Assembly (NCBI GenBank): GCA_019747815.1
Contig: JAIEQJ010000044.1
Span: 23,379 to 87,378 of the forward strand
Length of the DNA: 64,000 bases
Source: Hyphomonadaceae bacterium
GTDB taxonomy: Bacteria > Pseudomonadota > Alphaproteobacteria > Rhizobiales > Hyphomicrobiaceae
Reading direction: 5' to 3'
The translations under genes and the position numbers were made by a program. Each line of letters begins with the position of its first letter. Position 1 is the first letter of the stretch. Positions 52,094 to 60,012 of the stretch are shown one piece after another. The notes under the pieces are model-generated. The model was given only the letters and a program-made list of their open reading frames with translations. It had not been told where the DNA came from and did not search any database.

Positions 52094-53053
52094 ATGAGCA
52101 AATATGCCATCATTCTGTCGTCGGCCGACGACGTGCATGCCTGCGCCGTTGCGGCTGAGATCATGACGGCGTTGAAGGGTCGCGCGCTCATCCTCGATAC
52201 GGCCCACTACCCCGAGCATTGGCGCCTGACCGCCAGGATCGGCAACGGCAGAAGGCCGAGCTGGCTGCTGCGCGCAGGCCAGCTCGAGCTCGCCGATCAC
52301 GACGTTGCCGGCGTTTGGTGGCGCCGGCCGAAATCCCACCGCATTCCAGGCGCGGTCAAGGATCGCAAGGTGCGCAGGTTCTGCGCCCAGGAAGCCGCCG
52401 CGGCGTTCACCGGCTGGATCTATGGTCTTGGCCCGAAGGTGGTCAATCCGCTGGCGGCCGAGCTGGTCGCCAACAAGAAGCCCTATCAGTTGCTCATGGC
52501 CAAGGAGATCGGGCTGCGCGTGCCGGAGACCGCCATCACCAACGATCCGAAGGAAGCGCAATCCTTCGTCGCGCGCCAATCGGGCGGCGCCATCTTCAAA
52601 GTGCTGACGGCGACCTCCTGGACCTTTGCGAATACGCGGCAATTCAAGAGGTCGCATGCGCGCCACCTGAGGACACTGCGTTTCGCGCCCATCATTCTTC
52701 AGGAATACATAGACGTGGACTACGACATCAGGGCCACGATCGTTGACGATGACATTTTCTGCGTGTCGCTGAAGACCGAGCATCCGCGCGCGCGGATCGA
52801 CTGGCGTCTCGACCTTTCGGCTGCAATTGAGCCGCACACCCTGAGCCGGACGGTGGAGGCGCGGCTCAAGCGTCTCATGCGCGGTCTGGGATTGCGATTT
52901 GGAGCCATTGATCTGCGGCTGACGCCCGAGGGGGAGTACGTGTTTCTGGAGGTCAATCCGTCGGGCCAGTTTCTGTTCTGCGACATCCACGGAGGACAGT
53001 CCATCACCGTGGCTTTGGCGCGTGCCCTGCTGGGCCTGCGCCCCGCGGCCTGA
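52094..53053 (+). CDS. MvdD-like ATP-grasp ligase (graspetide-type maturase)
   Basis: A 319-residue ATP-grasp enzyme resembling microviridin-type peptide ligases rather than RimK. The N-terminal pre-ATP-grasp domain carries WWRRP at 75-79. Then NPLAAELVANKKPYQLLMAKEIGLRVPETAITNDP, ATP-contact K169 (IFKVL), QEYI (203-206), DIRATIV (211-217), DWRLD at 236-240, and the metal site D273 and E286/N288 in FLEVNPSGQF. Such enzymes use ATP to form ester or amide links between Asp/Glu and Thr/Ser/Lys side chains of a precursor peptide. ATG 52094 fits the family; GTG 52055 behind AAGGA is possible. It follows the candidate precursor on the same strand. Confidence 0.75.
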   Translation: MSKYAIILSSADDVHACAVAAEIMTALKGRALILDTAHYPEHWRLTARIGNGRRPSWLLRAGQLELADHDVAGVWWRRPKSHRIPGAVKDRKVRRFCAQEAAAAFTGWIYGLGPKVVNPLAAELVANKKPYQLLMAKEIGLRVPETAITNDPKEAQSFVARQSGGAIFKVLTATSWTFANTRQFKRSHARHLRTLRFAPIILQEYIDVDYDIRATIVDDDIFCVSLKTEHPRARIDWRLDLSAAIEPHTLSRTVEARLKRLMRGLGLRFGAIDLRLTPEGEYVFLEVNPSGQFLFCDIHGGQSITVALARALLGLRPAA

Positions 53054-53286
53054 CCGATGCCTCTCCCGCCCTGATTGTCCGGACGGGCGCTTGCCGATGG
53101 CAGGCGGTGGTGGTGCCGGCCGGCAAAGTGGGCAAAAAAGCGCCCGGTTGCGTTCGCGCCTGATGCGCCGTGCGGAGGGGATCAACGCCCCTCGATTGAC
53201 GGGATGGGGGCGGCGCGGCAGGCTGCAACGTCGGAACATCGCACGCGCAAGCCAAGAACGGCTCGCGCCGGGCAGGGAGATGCGCC

Positions 53287-54600
53287 ATGAACAAGCGAAC
53301 CGCAGAGCCCAGGGTCGTCACGGAGGATGCCGCACGGCGCGACCTCGATCCCAATTGGCGCTGGGATCGCGCGCTGCCCGCGCCGGGGCATACCAGCGTC
53401 GACTTCGAGACGCGCGTCGATTTCCGCCGCCTGCACCGCTATCGCCTCGGTCGCGCCAAGCAGGCCTTGCAGGCCTCCGATCTCGGCGCGCTCCTGGTGT
53501 TCGACGTCAACAACATCCGCTACCTGACGGGCACCAAGATCGGCGAGTGGGAGCGCGACAAGCTCTGCCGCTTCGCCCTGCTGGCCGGCGACGGCGATCC
53601 GATCGAATGGGACTTCGGCTCGGCGGCGGTGCATCACCGGCTCTACTGCGACTGGCTGCCGCCGCAGAATTTCCGCGCCGGCATGCTGGGCATGCGCGGC
53701 ACCGTGCCGCCGTCCGCCGGCCTCATGCGGCGCCATGCGGAGGAGATCGCGGGCCTGCTCAAGGAGGCCGGCGTTGCCGGCCTGCCGGTGGGCGTCGATC
53801 TCGTCGAGCCCGGCATGTGGCTGGCGCTCGAAAAGGCCGGCATCAAGCCGGTGGACGGCCAGCAGGTGATGCTGGATGCGCGCGAGATCAAGAACATCGA
53901 CGAGATCACGCTTCTGAACCAGGCGGCGGCCATGGTCGACGGCGTCTATCACATGATCTGGGAGGAGCTCAAACCCGGCGTGCGCGAGAACGACATCGTC
54001 GCCAAGGCCAACAAGATGCTCTACGAGATGGGCTCCGACGACGTCGAGGCCATCAACGCCATCTCCGGCGAGCGCTGCAATCCCCATCCGCACAACTTCA
54101 CCGACCGGTTGATCCGGCCCGGCGATCAGGCCTTCTTCGACATCCTGCAGTCGTACATGGGCTATCGCACCTGCTACTACCGCACCTTCAACGTCGGCCG
54201 CGCCACGGACGCTCAGCGCGACGCCTACAAGCTCTGCCGGGAGTGGCTGGACGAGGCGATCCAACTCATCAGGCCCGGCCAGTCGACCGACAAGGTCGCT
54301 GCCGTGTGGCCCAAGGCGCCGGAGTTCGGCTTCCCCGACGAGATGGCGGCCTTCGGCCTGCAGTTCGGGCATGGGCTGGGCTTGGCGCTGCACGAGCGGC
54401 CGATCATCTCGCGGCTGGTGTCGATGGAGCAGCCGATGGAGCTGAAACCCGGCATGGTGTTCGCGCTCGAGACCTACTGCCCGGCCAAGGACGGCTTCTC
54501 CGCCGCGCGCATCGAGGAGGAGGTGGTGGTGACCGACACGGGCGCCCGGGTGATCACGCACTTCCCGGCGGAGGAATTGCCGATCGCGAATGCCTATTGA
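53287..54600 (+). CDS. M24-family (Xaa-Pro peptidase/DddP-like) protein with an altered metal site
   Basis: A 437-residue pita-bread-fold protein. An N-terminal creatinase-like domain (YRLGRAKQALQASDLGALLVFDVNNIRYLTG) precedes the M24 domain. Of the five usual metal ligands, Asp (AFFDILQSY), His (FGHGLGLALHERP) and two Glu (FALETYC, IEEEVVV) are present, but the second Asp is Cys (GYRTCYYRTF where peptidases have G-Y-x-x-D-x-x-R-T). It may be a hydrolase or lyase with a different metal or none, as creatinase has none. Aminopeptidase P, DMSP-lyase-like and pseudo-enzyme roles remain open. GGGAG lies just before ATG 53287. Confidence 0.82.
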   Translation: MNKRTAEPRVVTEDAARRDLDPNWRWDRALPAPGHTSVDFETRVDFRRLHRYRLGRAKQALQASDLGALLVFDVNNIRYLTGTKIGEWERDKLCRFALLAGDGDPIEWDFGSAAVHHRLYCDWLPPQNFRAGMLGMRGTVPPSAGLMRRHAEEIAGLLKEAGVAGLPVGVDLVEPGMWLALEKAGIKPVDGQQVMLDAREIKNIDEITLLNQAAAMVDGVYHMIWEELKPGVRENDIVAKANKMLYEMGSDDVEAINAISGERCNPHPHNFTDRLIRPGDQAFFDILQSYMGYRTCYYRTFNVGRATDAQRDAYKLCREWLDEAIQLIRPGQSTDKVAAVWPKAPEFGFPDEMAAFGLQFGHGLGLALHERPIISRLVSMEQPMELKPGMVFALETYCPAKDGFSAARIEEEVVVTDTGARVITHFPAEELPIANAY

Positions 54601-54780
54601 GCCGTCCTCTCCCGTCACGTCGAGGACATGCCTCCGGCCTGGCGGGGAGAGGGAATGCGGCCACGCAGCGCAGCGCAAGTTGTGTGCCGCCCAGGGCAAC
54701 CTCTTGCTGCCGGGCCGGAAACAGCGAATAGTCCCATGAGCTTGGACGTCCTCTGGGTTCTGTAAACGGGGAAGCTCACG

Positions 54781-55437
54781 ATGATCTCATCTGCACGGCT
54801 TTTGGGGCTGGGGACGGCATGCGCGGCGCTGCTGATCGCAGGCGCAGGGCTGAGCCCCGCAGGTGCGCAGGCTGACACGTGCAAGGCCGACGTGGTCACG
54901 GCCAGCGGCAAGGCGAAATTCCGCCCCTTCAGCAAGACGAAGGAGCTGGAGGGCCGCGGCTCCGCCATGGCCGACGCCGTTGCAAGCTGGCAGAAGGAGG
55001 TCGGCGCCAGGTTCGGCCAGCAGTGGAAGATGTGGTCCAGGGCCAAGGACACCACCTTCGATTGTGCGCCGACCAAGACGGGAAAGATCATCGGCAGCAG
55101 CTTCATCGGCTGCACCATCAAAGGCCGGCCGTGCTCGTTCGTTGCCCGCCCGGGCGGCGGCACGGCGGCGGACGACGCAGGCAGAGCACGCGACAAGGGC
55201 AGACGCGGTGGTGATGGAGAGGGACCGAGGCATCGGGACACCGTCTACGACCGCGCGATGGCCTATCAGGACCATCTGACGGACGAACGGAGGAAGGCGG
55301 AGGCCAGGGCCTACGAGCGCGAGATGGCGTATCAGACGCATCTGGCAGCCGAGCGGGAGAGAGAGGCGGCCAGGGCCTACCAGCGCGAGATGGCCCGCCA
55401 ACGCCATCTGGCGGACGAACGCAGGCGGTTCGACTGA
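54781..55437 (+). CDS. Exported protein with C-terminal 22-residue repeats
   Basis: A 218-residue protein. A signal peptide (ARLLGLGTACAALLIAGAG, cleavage near AQA) leads to a compact domain of about 100 residues: CKADVVTASGKAKFRPFSKTKELEGRGSAMADAVASWQKEVGARFG, then FDCAPTK and IGCTIKGRPC, with four Cys. Similar short domains occur in many Hyphomicrobiales exported proteins. After a Gly/Arg-rich linker come three near-identical helical units (YDRAMAYQDHLTDERRK, YEREMAYQTHLAAERER, YQREMARQRHLADERRR). Function unknown. The ribosome-binding site (GGGGAAG) lies about seven bases before ATG 54781. Confidence 0.75.
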   Translation: MISSARLLGLGTACAALLIAGAGLSPAGAQADTCKADVVTASGKAKFRPFSKTKELEGRGSAMADAVASWQKEVGARFGQQWKMWSRAKDTTFDCAPTKTGKIIGSSFIGCTIKGRPCSFVARPGGGTAADDAGRARDKGRRGGDGEGPRHRDTVYDRAMAYQDHLTDERRKAEARAYEREMAYQTHLAAEREREAARAYQREMARQRHLADERRRFD

Positions 55438-55552
55438 TCCTTGGAGTCTCTCGGGTTCAGGTTGCCTCGCGGCCGGATCACCGGCCCCGTGGTGCGCGTG
55501 TCGTACCACGGCGGTGGTGATGCCGGCCCGTCCTTCGAGCAGCCCAGGCCGA

Positions 55553-55865
55553 GGGCAAAGGCCCCGGCTCTCCGCGCCGACCTTGATCTCCGATCAAGGT
55601 CGCGCGCTGCGGCCGGGGACGCAACCCTTGGCGCTCCTGGCTGTCATGCCGGCCGAGGCCGCAGGCCGAGCGCCGGTACCCAGGGATTGCGCATCGACCG
55701 CGATCGCTTGCGGCCCTGGGTCCCGGAGATTGCGCTCCACGCAATTCCGGGATGACAGATGCGCTCGCATCGCACGGGCAAAGGCCCCGGCTCTCCGCGC
55801 CGACCTTGATCTCCGATCAAGGTCGCGCGCTGCGGCCGGGGACGCAGGACGCAACCCTTGGCGCT
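55553..55865. repeat. Direct pair of an intergenic palindromic repeat, family D
   Basis: Unit 1 (55553-55635) and unit 2 (55776-55865) are nearly identical; unit 2 has seven extra bases (GACGCAG). Each has a perfect 9-bp inner hairpin ACCTTGATC-TCC-GATCAAGGT (55580-55600, 55803-55823) inside a longer CCCCGGC...GGCCGGGG arm. Between them is CGCAATTCCGGGATGACA, also seen at 34830-34852. The 600-base gap 55438-56035 contains these and family-B-like pieces, and no gene. Confidence 0.8.
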
Positions 55866-56035
55866 GCGGCCGGGGACGCGGGCCGAGGGCGAGCCCGCGG
55901 CGCAGTGAGCCGCCCAGGACGGAAGGACGCTGGGCCCGGGCGTTTGCAGCTTGAACGACGGCACGCAAAATGCGCTACTCCTGATCGAGCATGTCTGGTG
56001 CTCACTTCGAGCCACGCTGAACAAGGGGACCGCAC

Positions 56036-57001
56036 ATGGCCGGCAAGCATACCCTGGGCTGGATCGGCATGGGGCGCATGGGCTATCCCATGGCCGAGCG
56101 GCTTTTGCAGGCCGGTCATGCGGTCAGCCTCTGGAACCGGACGCGGGCGAAGGCCGAGCCGCTGGCCAGGCTCGGCGGGCGCATCGTGGAGACGCCGGCG
56201 GAGCTGGCCGGCTGTGATCTCGTGTTCGCCATGGTGTCGACCGGCAAGGACCTCGACGAGGTGTGCTTCGGCAAGGGCGGTGTGGCCGCGGGCGGCAGGG
56301 GCCGGGCGCCCAAGATCATCGTCGACTGCTCGTCGATCTCGGTTGAGGACTCCGCCGGCTGCCGGGCCAAGCTCGAGGCGCTGGGCGTGGATTTTCTCGC
56401 CGCCCCGGTGAGCGGCAACGGCAGGGTGGTGAAGGCCGGCAAGCTCTCCGCCGTCGCCTCGGGCCCCAGGGCCGCGTTCGAGACGGCCAAGCCCTACATG
56501 CTGAGCTTCGCACCACGCGGCGTGTCCTACGTCGGCGAGGGCGAGCTCTCCCGCATCTGCAAGATCGCCCACAACGTGATGCTGGGCGTGGTGATCCAGA
56601 ACCTGGCCGAGATCACCATTCTGGCGGAGAAAGCCGGCGTGCCGCGCCACGCCTTCCTGGAGTTCATCAACAATGGCGCGATGGGCTCCATGTTCACGCG
56701 CTACAAGTCGAACGCGCTCGTCAATCTCGACTGGACCACGACGTTCACGCCCGAGCTTCTGCGCAAGGACCTCGACCTGGGGCTGGAGGCCGGCCGCGAG
56801 CTGGGCGTGCCGATGCCCGTGACGGCGGCGACGCGCGAGGCCCTGCAGGCACATTTCGGCGCGGCCACGCTGCAGCCCGACCCCAAGGCGTACCTGGAGA
56901 AGGACTTCGCGGCCACGCTCGAAACCGTGGCGCTGGCTGCTGGGATCAAGCTCAAGAGCGAGGCCGTGCCCGTGCCGTCGGGGCTCGAGACGGAGGACTG
57001 A
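56036..57001 (+). CDS. 3-Hydroxyisobutyrate dehydrogenase-family (beta-hydroxyacid) dehydrogenase
   Basis: A 321-residue NAD(P)-dependent enzyme. The N-terminal cofactor motif is GWIGMGRMGYPMAERLLQAGH. The substrate-binding motif is APVSGNGRVVKAGKLSAVASG, and the catalytic Lys region is ICKIAHNVMLGVVIQNLAE. The C-terminal helices are FELLRKDLDLGLEAGRELGVPMPVTAA-like. It oxidises a beta-hydroxy acid (3-hydroxyisobutyrate, tartronate semialdehyde and related compounds); the exact substrate is not clear because the catalytic loop differs slightly from valine-pathway enzymes. ATG 56036 is after a weak AAGGGG. It is a single gene in a repeat-rich area. Confidence 0.86.
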   Translation: MAGKHTLGWIGMGRMGYPMAERLLQAGHAVSLWNRTRAKAEPLARLGGRIVETPAELAGCDLVFAMVSTGKDLDEVCFGKGGVAAGGRGRAPKIIVDCSSISVEDSAGCRAKLEALGVDFLAAPVSGNGRVVKAGKLSAVASGPRAAFETAKPYMLSFAPRGVSYVGEGELSRICKIAHNVMLGVVIQNLAEITILAEKAGVPRHAFLEFINNGAMGSMFTRYKSNALVNLDWTTTFTPELLRKDLDLGLEAGRELGVPMPVTAATREALQAHFGAATLQPDPKAYLEKDFAATLETVALAAGIKLKSEAVPVPSGLETED

Positions 57002-57211
57002 TGCGATTGCCATGAGTTGCTGAGAGTGCGATTCACGTTTCAATTGGAAGCTGCGCTTCCATATGAAACGATCGCGCGTAGTGTCCCGGTCGCGAAGTTC
57101 GCCGGAACTTGCAGCCGCGCCTCGCTCGTTGCCCTGGCTACCGGCGCTCGCGCTCCGCGCCCGGCCGGCATGACAGTTGGTGTGTCATCCAGGCAGCACG
57201 ACGCTGCGCAC

Positions 57212-57841
57212 TTACGGCCGGCGGCCCGCCACGTGCGCCCGCAGCGCCGGCAGATGGGCCTTGAGGCCCCGGCCGGGGCAATCGGTGCCGGCCACGTGGT
57301 CGCTGTGGCCTGAAATCTTGGCCGCAGGAACCCGGTAGCGGACCGCAAGCCAGGCAACGAGCCTGTCCAGCGCCGCAAGCTGCGCGGGGGTGGGCTGCTC
57401 CTGGTCGAAATGGCCCTCGACGGCGATCTGGATGCGGTTGGCGGTGTCGTACCTGGTGTTGCTGTCGCCGGCAAAAGCGAGGCTGCGGCCCTCGCCGATG
57501 CGGCCATCCGCATCGACGTAGAAATGATAGGGCAGGTCGCCCCAGGGCGGTTTCGGCGTGCGGCCGACCTGCCCCGGATTTTGCGAGAATTTTTGCAGCT
57601 TGCGCAGCTTCTCCTGCAGGGTGAGCTGCGGCCGGCGCTTCTCGCCGGTGTGATGAATGACGATCTCCCGCGGCATGTGCTGCTGCATCAGCGCCGTCTT
57701 GGCCGGCTGTGCGCCCCACGCCGCCCTTGGAATGACAGGCGGCGGCGTGCTGCGGTCCGCCGCAGGGGCCGGCGCGGCGAGAAGCGCGAGATAGACCAGG
57801 GCGACAAGCGCCGGGCAGGGACGTGGATGCCGGTCCGTCAT
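57212..57841 (-). CDS. N-acetylmuramoyl-L-alanine amidase (Amidase_2/PGRP fold)
   Basis: A 209-residue exported enzyme. A signal peptide (LVALVYLALLAAPAPAA) precedes the amidase domain: PREIVIHHTGEKRRPQLTL (zinc His and general motif), LPYHFYVDADGRIGEGRSLAFAGDSNTRYDTANRIQIAVEG and ISGHSDHVAGTDCPGRGL (second zinc His and the Asp-Cys ligand). It cleaves the bond between muramic acid and L-Ala in peptidoglycan. ATG 57841 begins the signal peptide; ATG 57853 is close and in frame. It is divergent from the integrase-remnant region. Confidence 0.87.
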   Translation of the reverse strand: MTDRHPRPCPALVALVYLALLAAPAPAADRSTPPPVIPRAAWGAQPAKTALMQQHMPREIVIHHTGEKRRPQLTLQEKLRKLQKFSQNPGQVGRTPKPPWGDLPYHFYVDADGRIGEGRSLAFAGDSNTRYDTANRIQIAVEGHFDQEQPTPAQLAALDRLVAWLAVRYRVPAAKISGHSDHVAGTDCPGRGLKAHLPALRAHVAGRRP

Positions 57842-58098
57842 GCTGGGGTCCATCGGCTCCAATGGCGGGATGGCTTGCCGGGCGCTTCGTGCACGGCGCG
57901 AAAGCGACAGCGGTCCCCGAAGCGTACGCATCGCCGCTGACGTGGCAAGCCCGGGCGTGTGGCCGGCATCGCGGGCCGGCCGCAAGGCTCCGCACGCGGC
58001 TTGCGACAAGCCCGGCGGTCCGCAGTCGGGTGCGGACGAGGCCGGCGAGCCGACACACTGGTTATCGGCTGTGCGCGTATTCATCGCTGCGGGAGAGT

Positions 58099-58422
58099 AT
58101 GGAAAAGATAATCTCAACGGACGATGTGCATCTGCGGGATCGCTTCGACTATTGGCACGACGTGCGCCGCACGTGCGGCTGCCGGTTGCTGCAGGGCGTG
58201 GTGATCGACGGTGTGATGCGCAAGCTGTCGATGGAGCGTGTCAGCAAGTGGCTGGGGCACTCGTCAATCACGGTCACGGAGCGCCATTACGCCTTCCTGA
58301 CGGTCGATGACCTGCACGAGGCTGTCCGGCAACCGCACGGAACAGGAAGAAAAACTGACTCAAGACGTGATACAGGATGCCAGGTTGCCGGAGAAAAAAT
58401 CGGCGTAACGTGTTGTTATTAA
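58099..58422 (+). pseudogene. Fusion remnant: AraC-type N-terminus joined to an integrase C-terminus
   Basis: The frame is open for 107 codons but joins parts of two unrelated families. Residues 1-25 (MEKIISTDDVHLRDRFDYWHDV) look like the start of AraC-binding-like regulators. Residues 40-80 (MRKLSMERVSKWLGHSSITVTERHYAFLTVDDLHEA) look like the C-terminal end of a tyrosine recombinase, with the H-x-x-R-type GHSS and the Tyr in ERHYAFL. The catalytic N-terminal half of the integrase is missing. It ends directly against the CCA end of tRNA-His, where tRNA-targeting integrases usually sit, so it is probably a scar of a lost or decayed island. Confidence 0.6.
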
Positions 58423-58499
58423 TGGTACCGCCTCCCCGGATCGAACGGGGGACCTCTAGATCCACAATCTAGCGCTCTAACCATCTGAGCTAAGGCGGC
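58423..58499 (-). tRNA. tRNA-His (anticodon GTG)
   Basis: A complete 77-base cloverleaf: acceptor GCCGCCT/AGGCGGT, D arm GCTC...GAGC, anticodon stem CTAGA/TCTAG with loop TTGTGGA (anticodon GTG), T arm CCCCG-TTCGATC-CGGGG, and encoded CCA. The discriminator base is A73, as in alphaproteobacterial tRNA-His; most other bacteria have C73 with an encoded G-1. Confidence 0.97.
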
Positions 58500-58710
58500 C
58501 CGTGCCGGGACCTGGGCGTGAGCAAGCGTCTACAACTCGCTCGTGGTCCGGCGCGTCGATGCGCCAACATAGTGAGGCCGCGCGCGAAAGCCAAGTGCCG
58601 CCGCAACGCCATGCCTGCCTTCCTCGGCGGGCCTGCGCGTGGCTATTCGGCGGTTGCGAACAAGAGATTAGGCACTTTTGCTGGCGTTTGCTGGACGCGG
58701 GGCAAGCGTT

Positions 58711-59895
58711 GTGGCTAAGCAGGATCCGCCAACGCCGGGAATCGGCCAGCTCCAGCCCTCGTCGCAACTTTCGCCCATGAAGCCCGTCCTGCCCGATGCC
58801 GGCCTTGAAGATGGAGGCACCGGCGTGCACGCGCGCCCCTCGCTCACCATCGATGCGGCGCAGGGGCGCATCGTGGAGGCTAATCCGGCGGCGCTCGCCG
58901 CGCTCGGCCTGGATGCGGCGTCCGCCCGGCTGCCCGTGGTGCTGGACCGCGGGATGCCGGCGCTGCAGCACCTCAAGCAGCGGCTCGCCGCCTGCGCCCG
59001 TCAGCTCGGGCCGACCGAGACCCTCACCTTCTGGACCCCGCAGGGTGTGCGGCAATTCCACTGCCATGTGCGGCGGGTGCCGGGGGGGCAAGGGGAGAGC
59101 CAAGGGGGGAGCCAGAGTCTGTTCGTCGTCCGGCTGGTCGAGGGCGTCGCCGGCAAGGGCCTGCCAGCGGCCGCCAACGGCGCGGCGCCGCCGGCCCCCA
59201 AGGAGGTGGCGGCCACCGCGCGGCTGGCGCACGAGCTCAGAACGCCGCTGAGCGCCGTGATCGCCTACGCGGAGGTGCTGAAGGACGAGCATTTCGGCCC
59301 GCTCGGCAATCAGCGCTACCGCGACTATGCGCGCAACATCTACGACAGCGCGCGGCATGCGCTGGGCGTGGTGGACGGCATGCTGGCGAGCAGCCCGACG
59401 CCGTCCGGCCTGCCGGAGCTTGCGTTCACCGATCTGGACCCCGCCCGCATCGTCGAGAGCTGCCTCGCCGTGGCGCGGCCGCTGGCTGACCAAGCGGGGC
59501 TGGAGCTGGTCGCCGAGATGGCGCCACGCACGCCGCGCATCGTCGCCGACGAGGTGAGCCTGAAGCAGATGCTGCTCAACCTGCTTACCAATGCCATCAA
59601 GTTTGCACGGCGGGGCGACCGCGTCACCGTGGGCGTGGCCTATGAGCTGGGCGGGCCGCTGCGCATTGCGGTGGCCGACACGGGGCCCGGCATGCGCGAG
59701 CCGCCGCTGGCGCTGGAAGGCGGCAGGGCGGGCAACGGGCGCTGCAAGGTGCGCAACGCGGGGCTCGGCATCGGCCTGCCGCTGACGCGGGCGCTGGCGG
59801 AGGCCAACGGCGCGGCCTTGGTGATCGACAGCGCGCCCGGCCGCGGCACCCGGGTCACAATAGCCTTCGGCAAGGACCGGGTGGTACCGGTGTGA
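58711..59895 (+). CDS. Sensor histidine kinase
   Basis: A cytoplasmic kinase of about 394 residues, with no membrane segments. An N-terminal PAS-like domain (RPSLTIDAAQGRIVEANPAALAALGLDAASARLP) precedes the HisKA domain with phospho-acceptor His in ARLAHELRTPLSAVIAYAEVLKDE. The ATP-binding HATPase_c domain has the N box LKQMLLNLLTNAIKFA, the G1 box VADTGPGM and the G2 region AGLGIGLPLTRALAEANGA, then APGRGTRVTIAFG. No response-regulator gene is adjacent, so it is an orphan kinase. The start is uncertain: GTG 58711, TTG 58678 or ATG 58777. Confidence 0.85.
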   Translation: MAKQDPPTPGIGQLQPSSQLSPMKPVLPDAGLEDGGTGVHARPSLTIDAAQGRIVEANPAALAALGLDAASARLPVVLDRGMPALQHLKQRLAACARQLGPTETLTFWTPQGVRQFHCHVRRVPGGQGESQGGSQSLFVVRLVEGVAGKGLPAAANGAAPPAPKEVAATARLAHELRTPLSAVIAYAEVLKDEHFGPLGNQRYRDYARNIYDSARHALGVVDGMLASSPTPSGLPELAFTDLDPARIVESCLAVARPLADQAGLELVAEMAPRTPRIVADEVSLKQMLLNLLTNAIKFARRGDRVTVGVAYELGGPLRIAVADTGPGMREPPLALEGGRAGNGRCKVRNAGLGIGLPLTRALAEANGAALVIDSAPGRGTRVTIAFGKDRVVPV

Positions 59896-60012
59896 GGACG
59901 TCGGGTGCCGGTGAGGCATGTTGGCCCGGGCTCGCCGCAGGAAGGTTCTGCTAGGCTGGCCGGTGATGCGCAACTTCGGTTCCAGATACAAGCCGTGCGG
60001 CGGGTGGGCGTG

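Noticed and set aside
51627..53053. Lanthipeptide, lasso peptide or RimK-type S6-modification locus
   Set aside because: No LanM/LanB/LanC, B/C-type lasso proteins or rpsF are present, and the ligase has WWRRP/DWR features unlike RimK, whose true homologue is at 19049-19954.
58423..58499. Extra encoded G-1 on tRNA-His
   Set aside because: The base before position 1 is G, but with discriminator A73 it cannot pair as G-1:C73, so I take it as flanking sequence.
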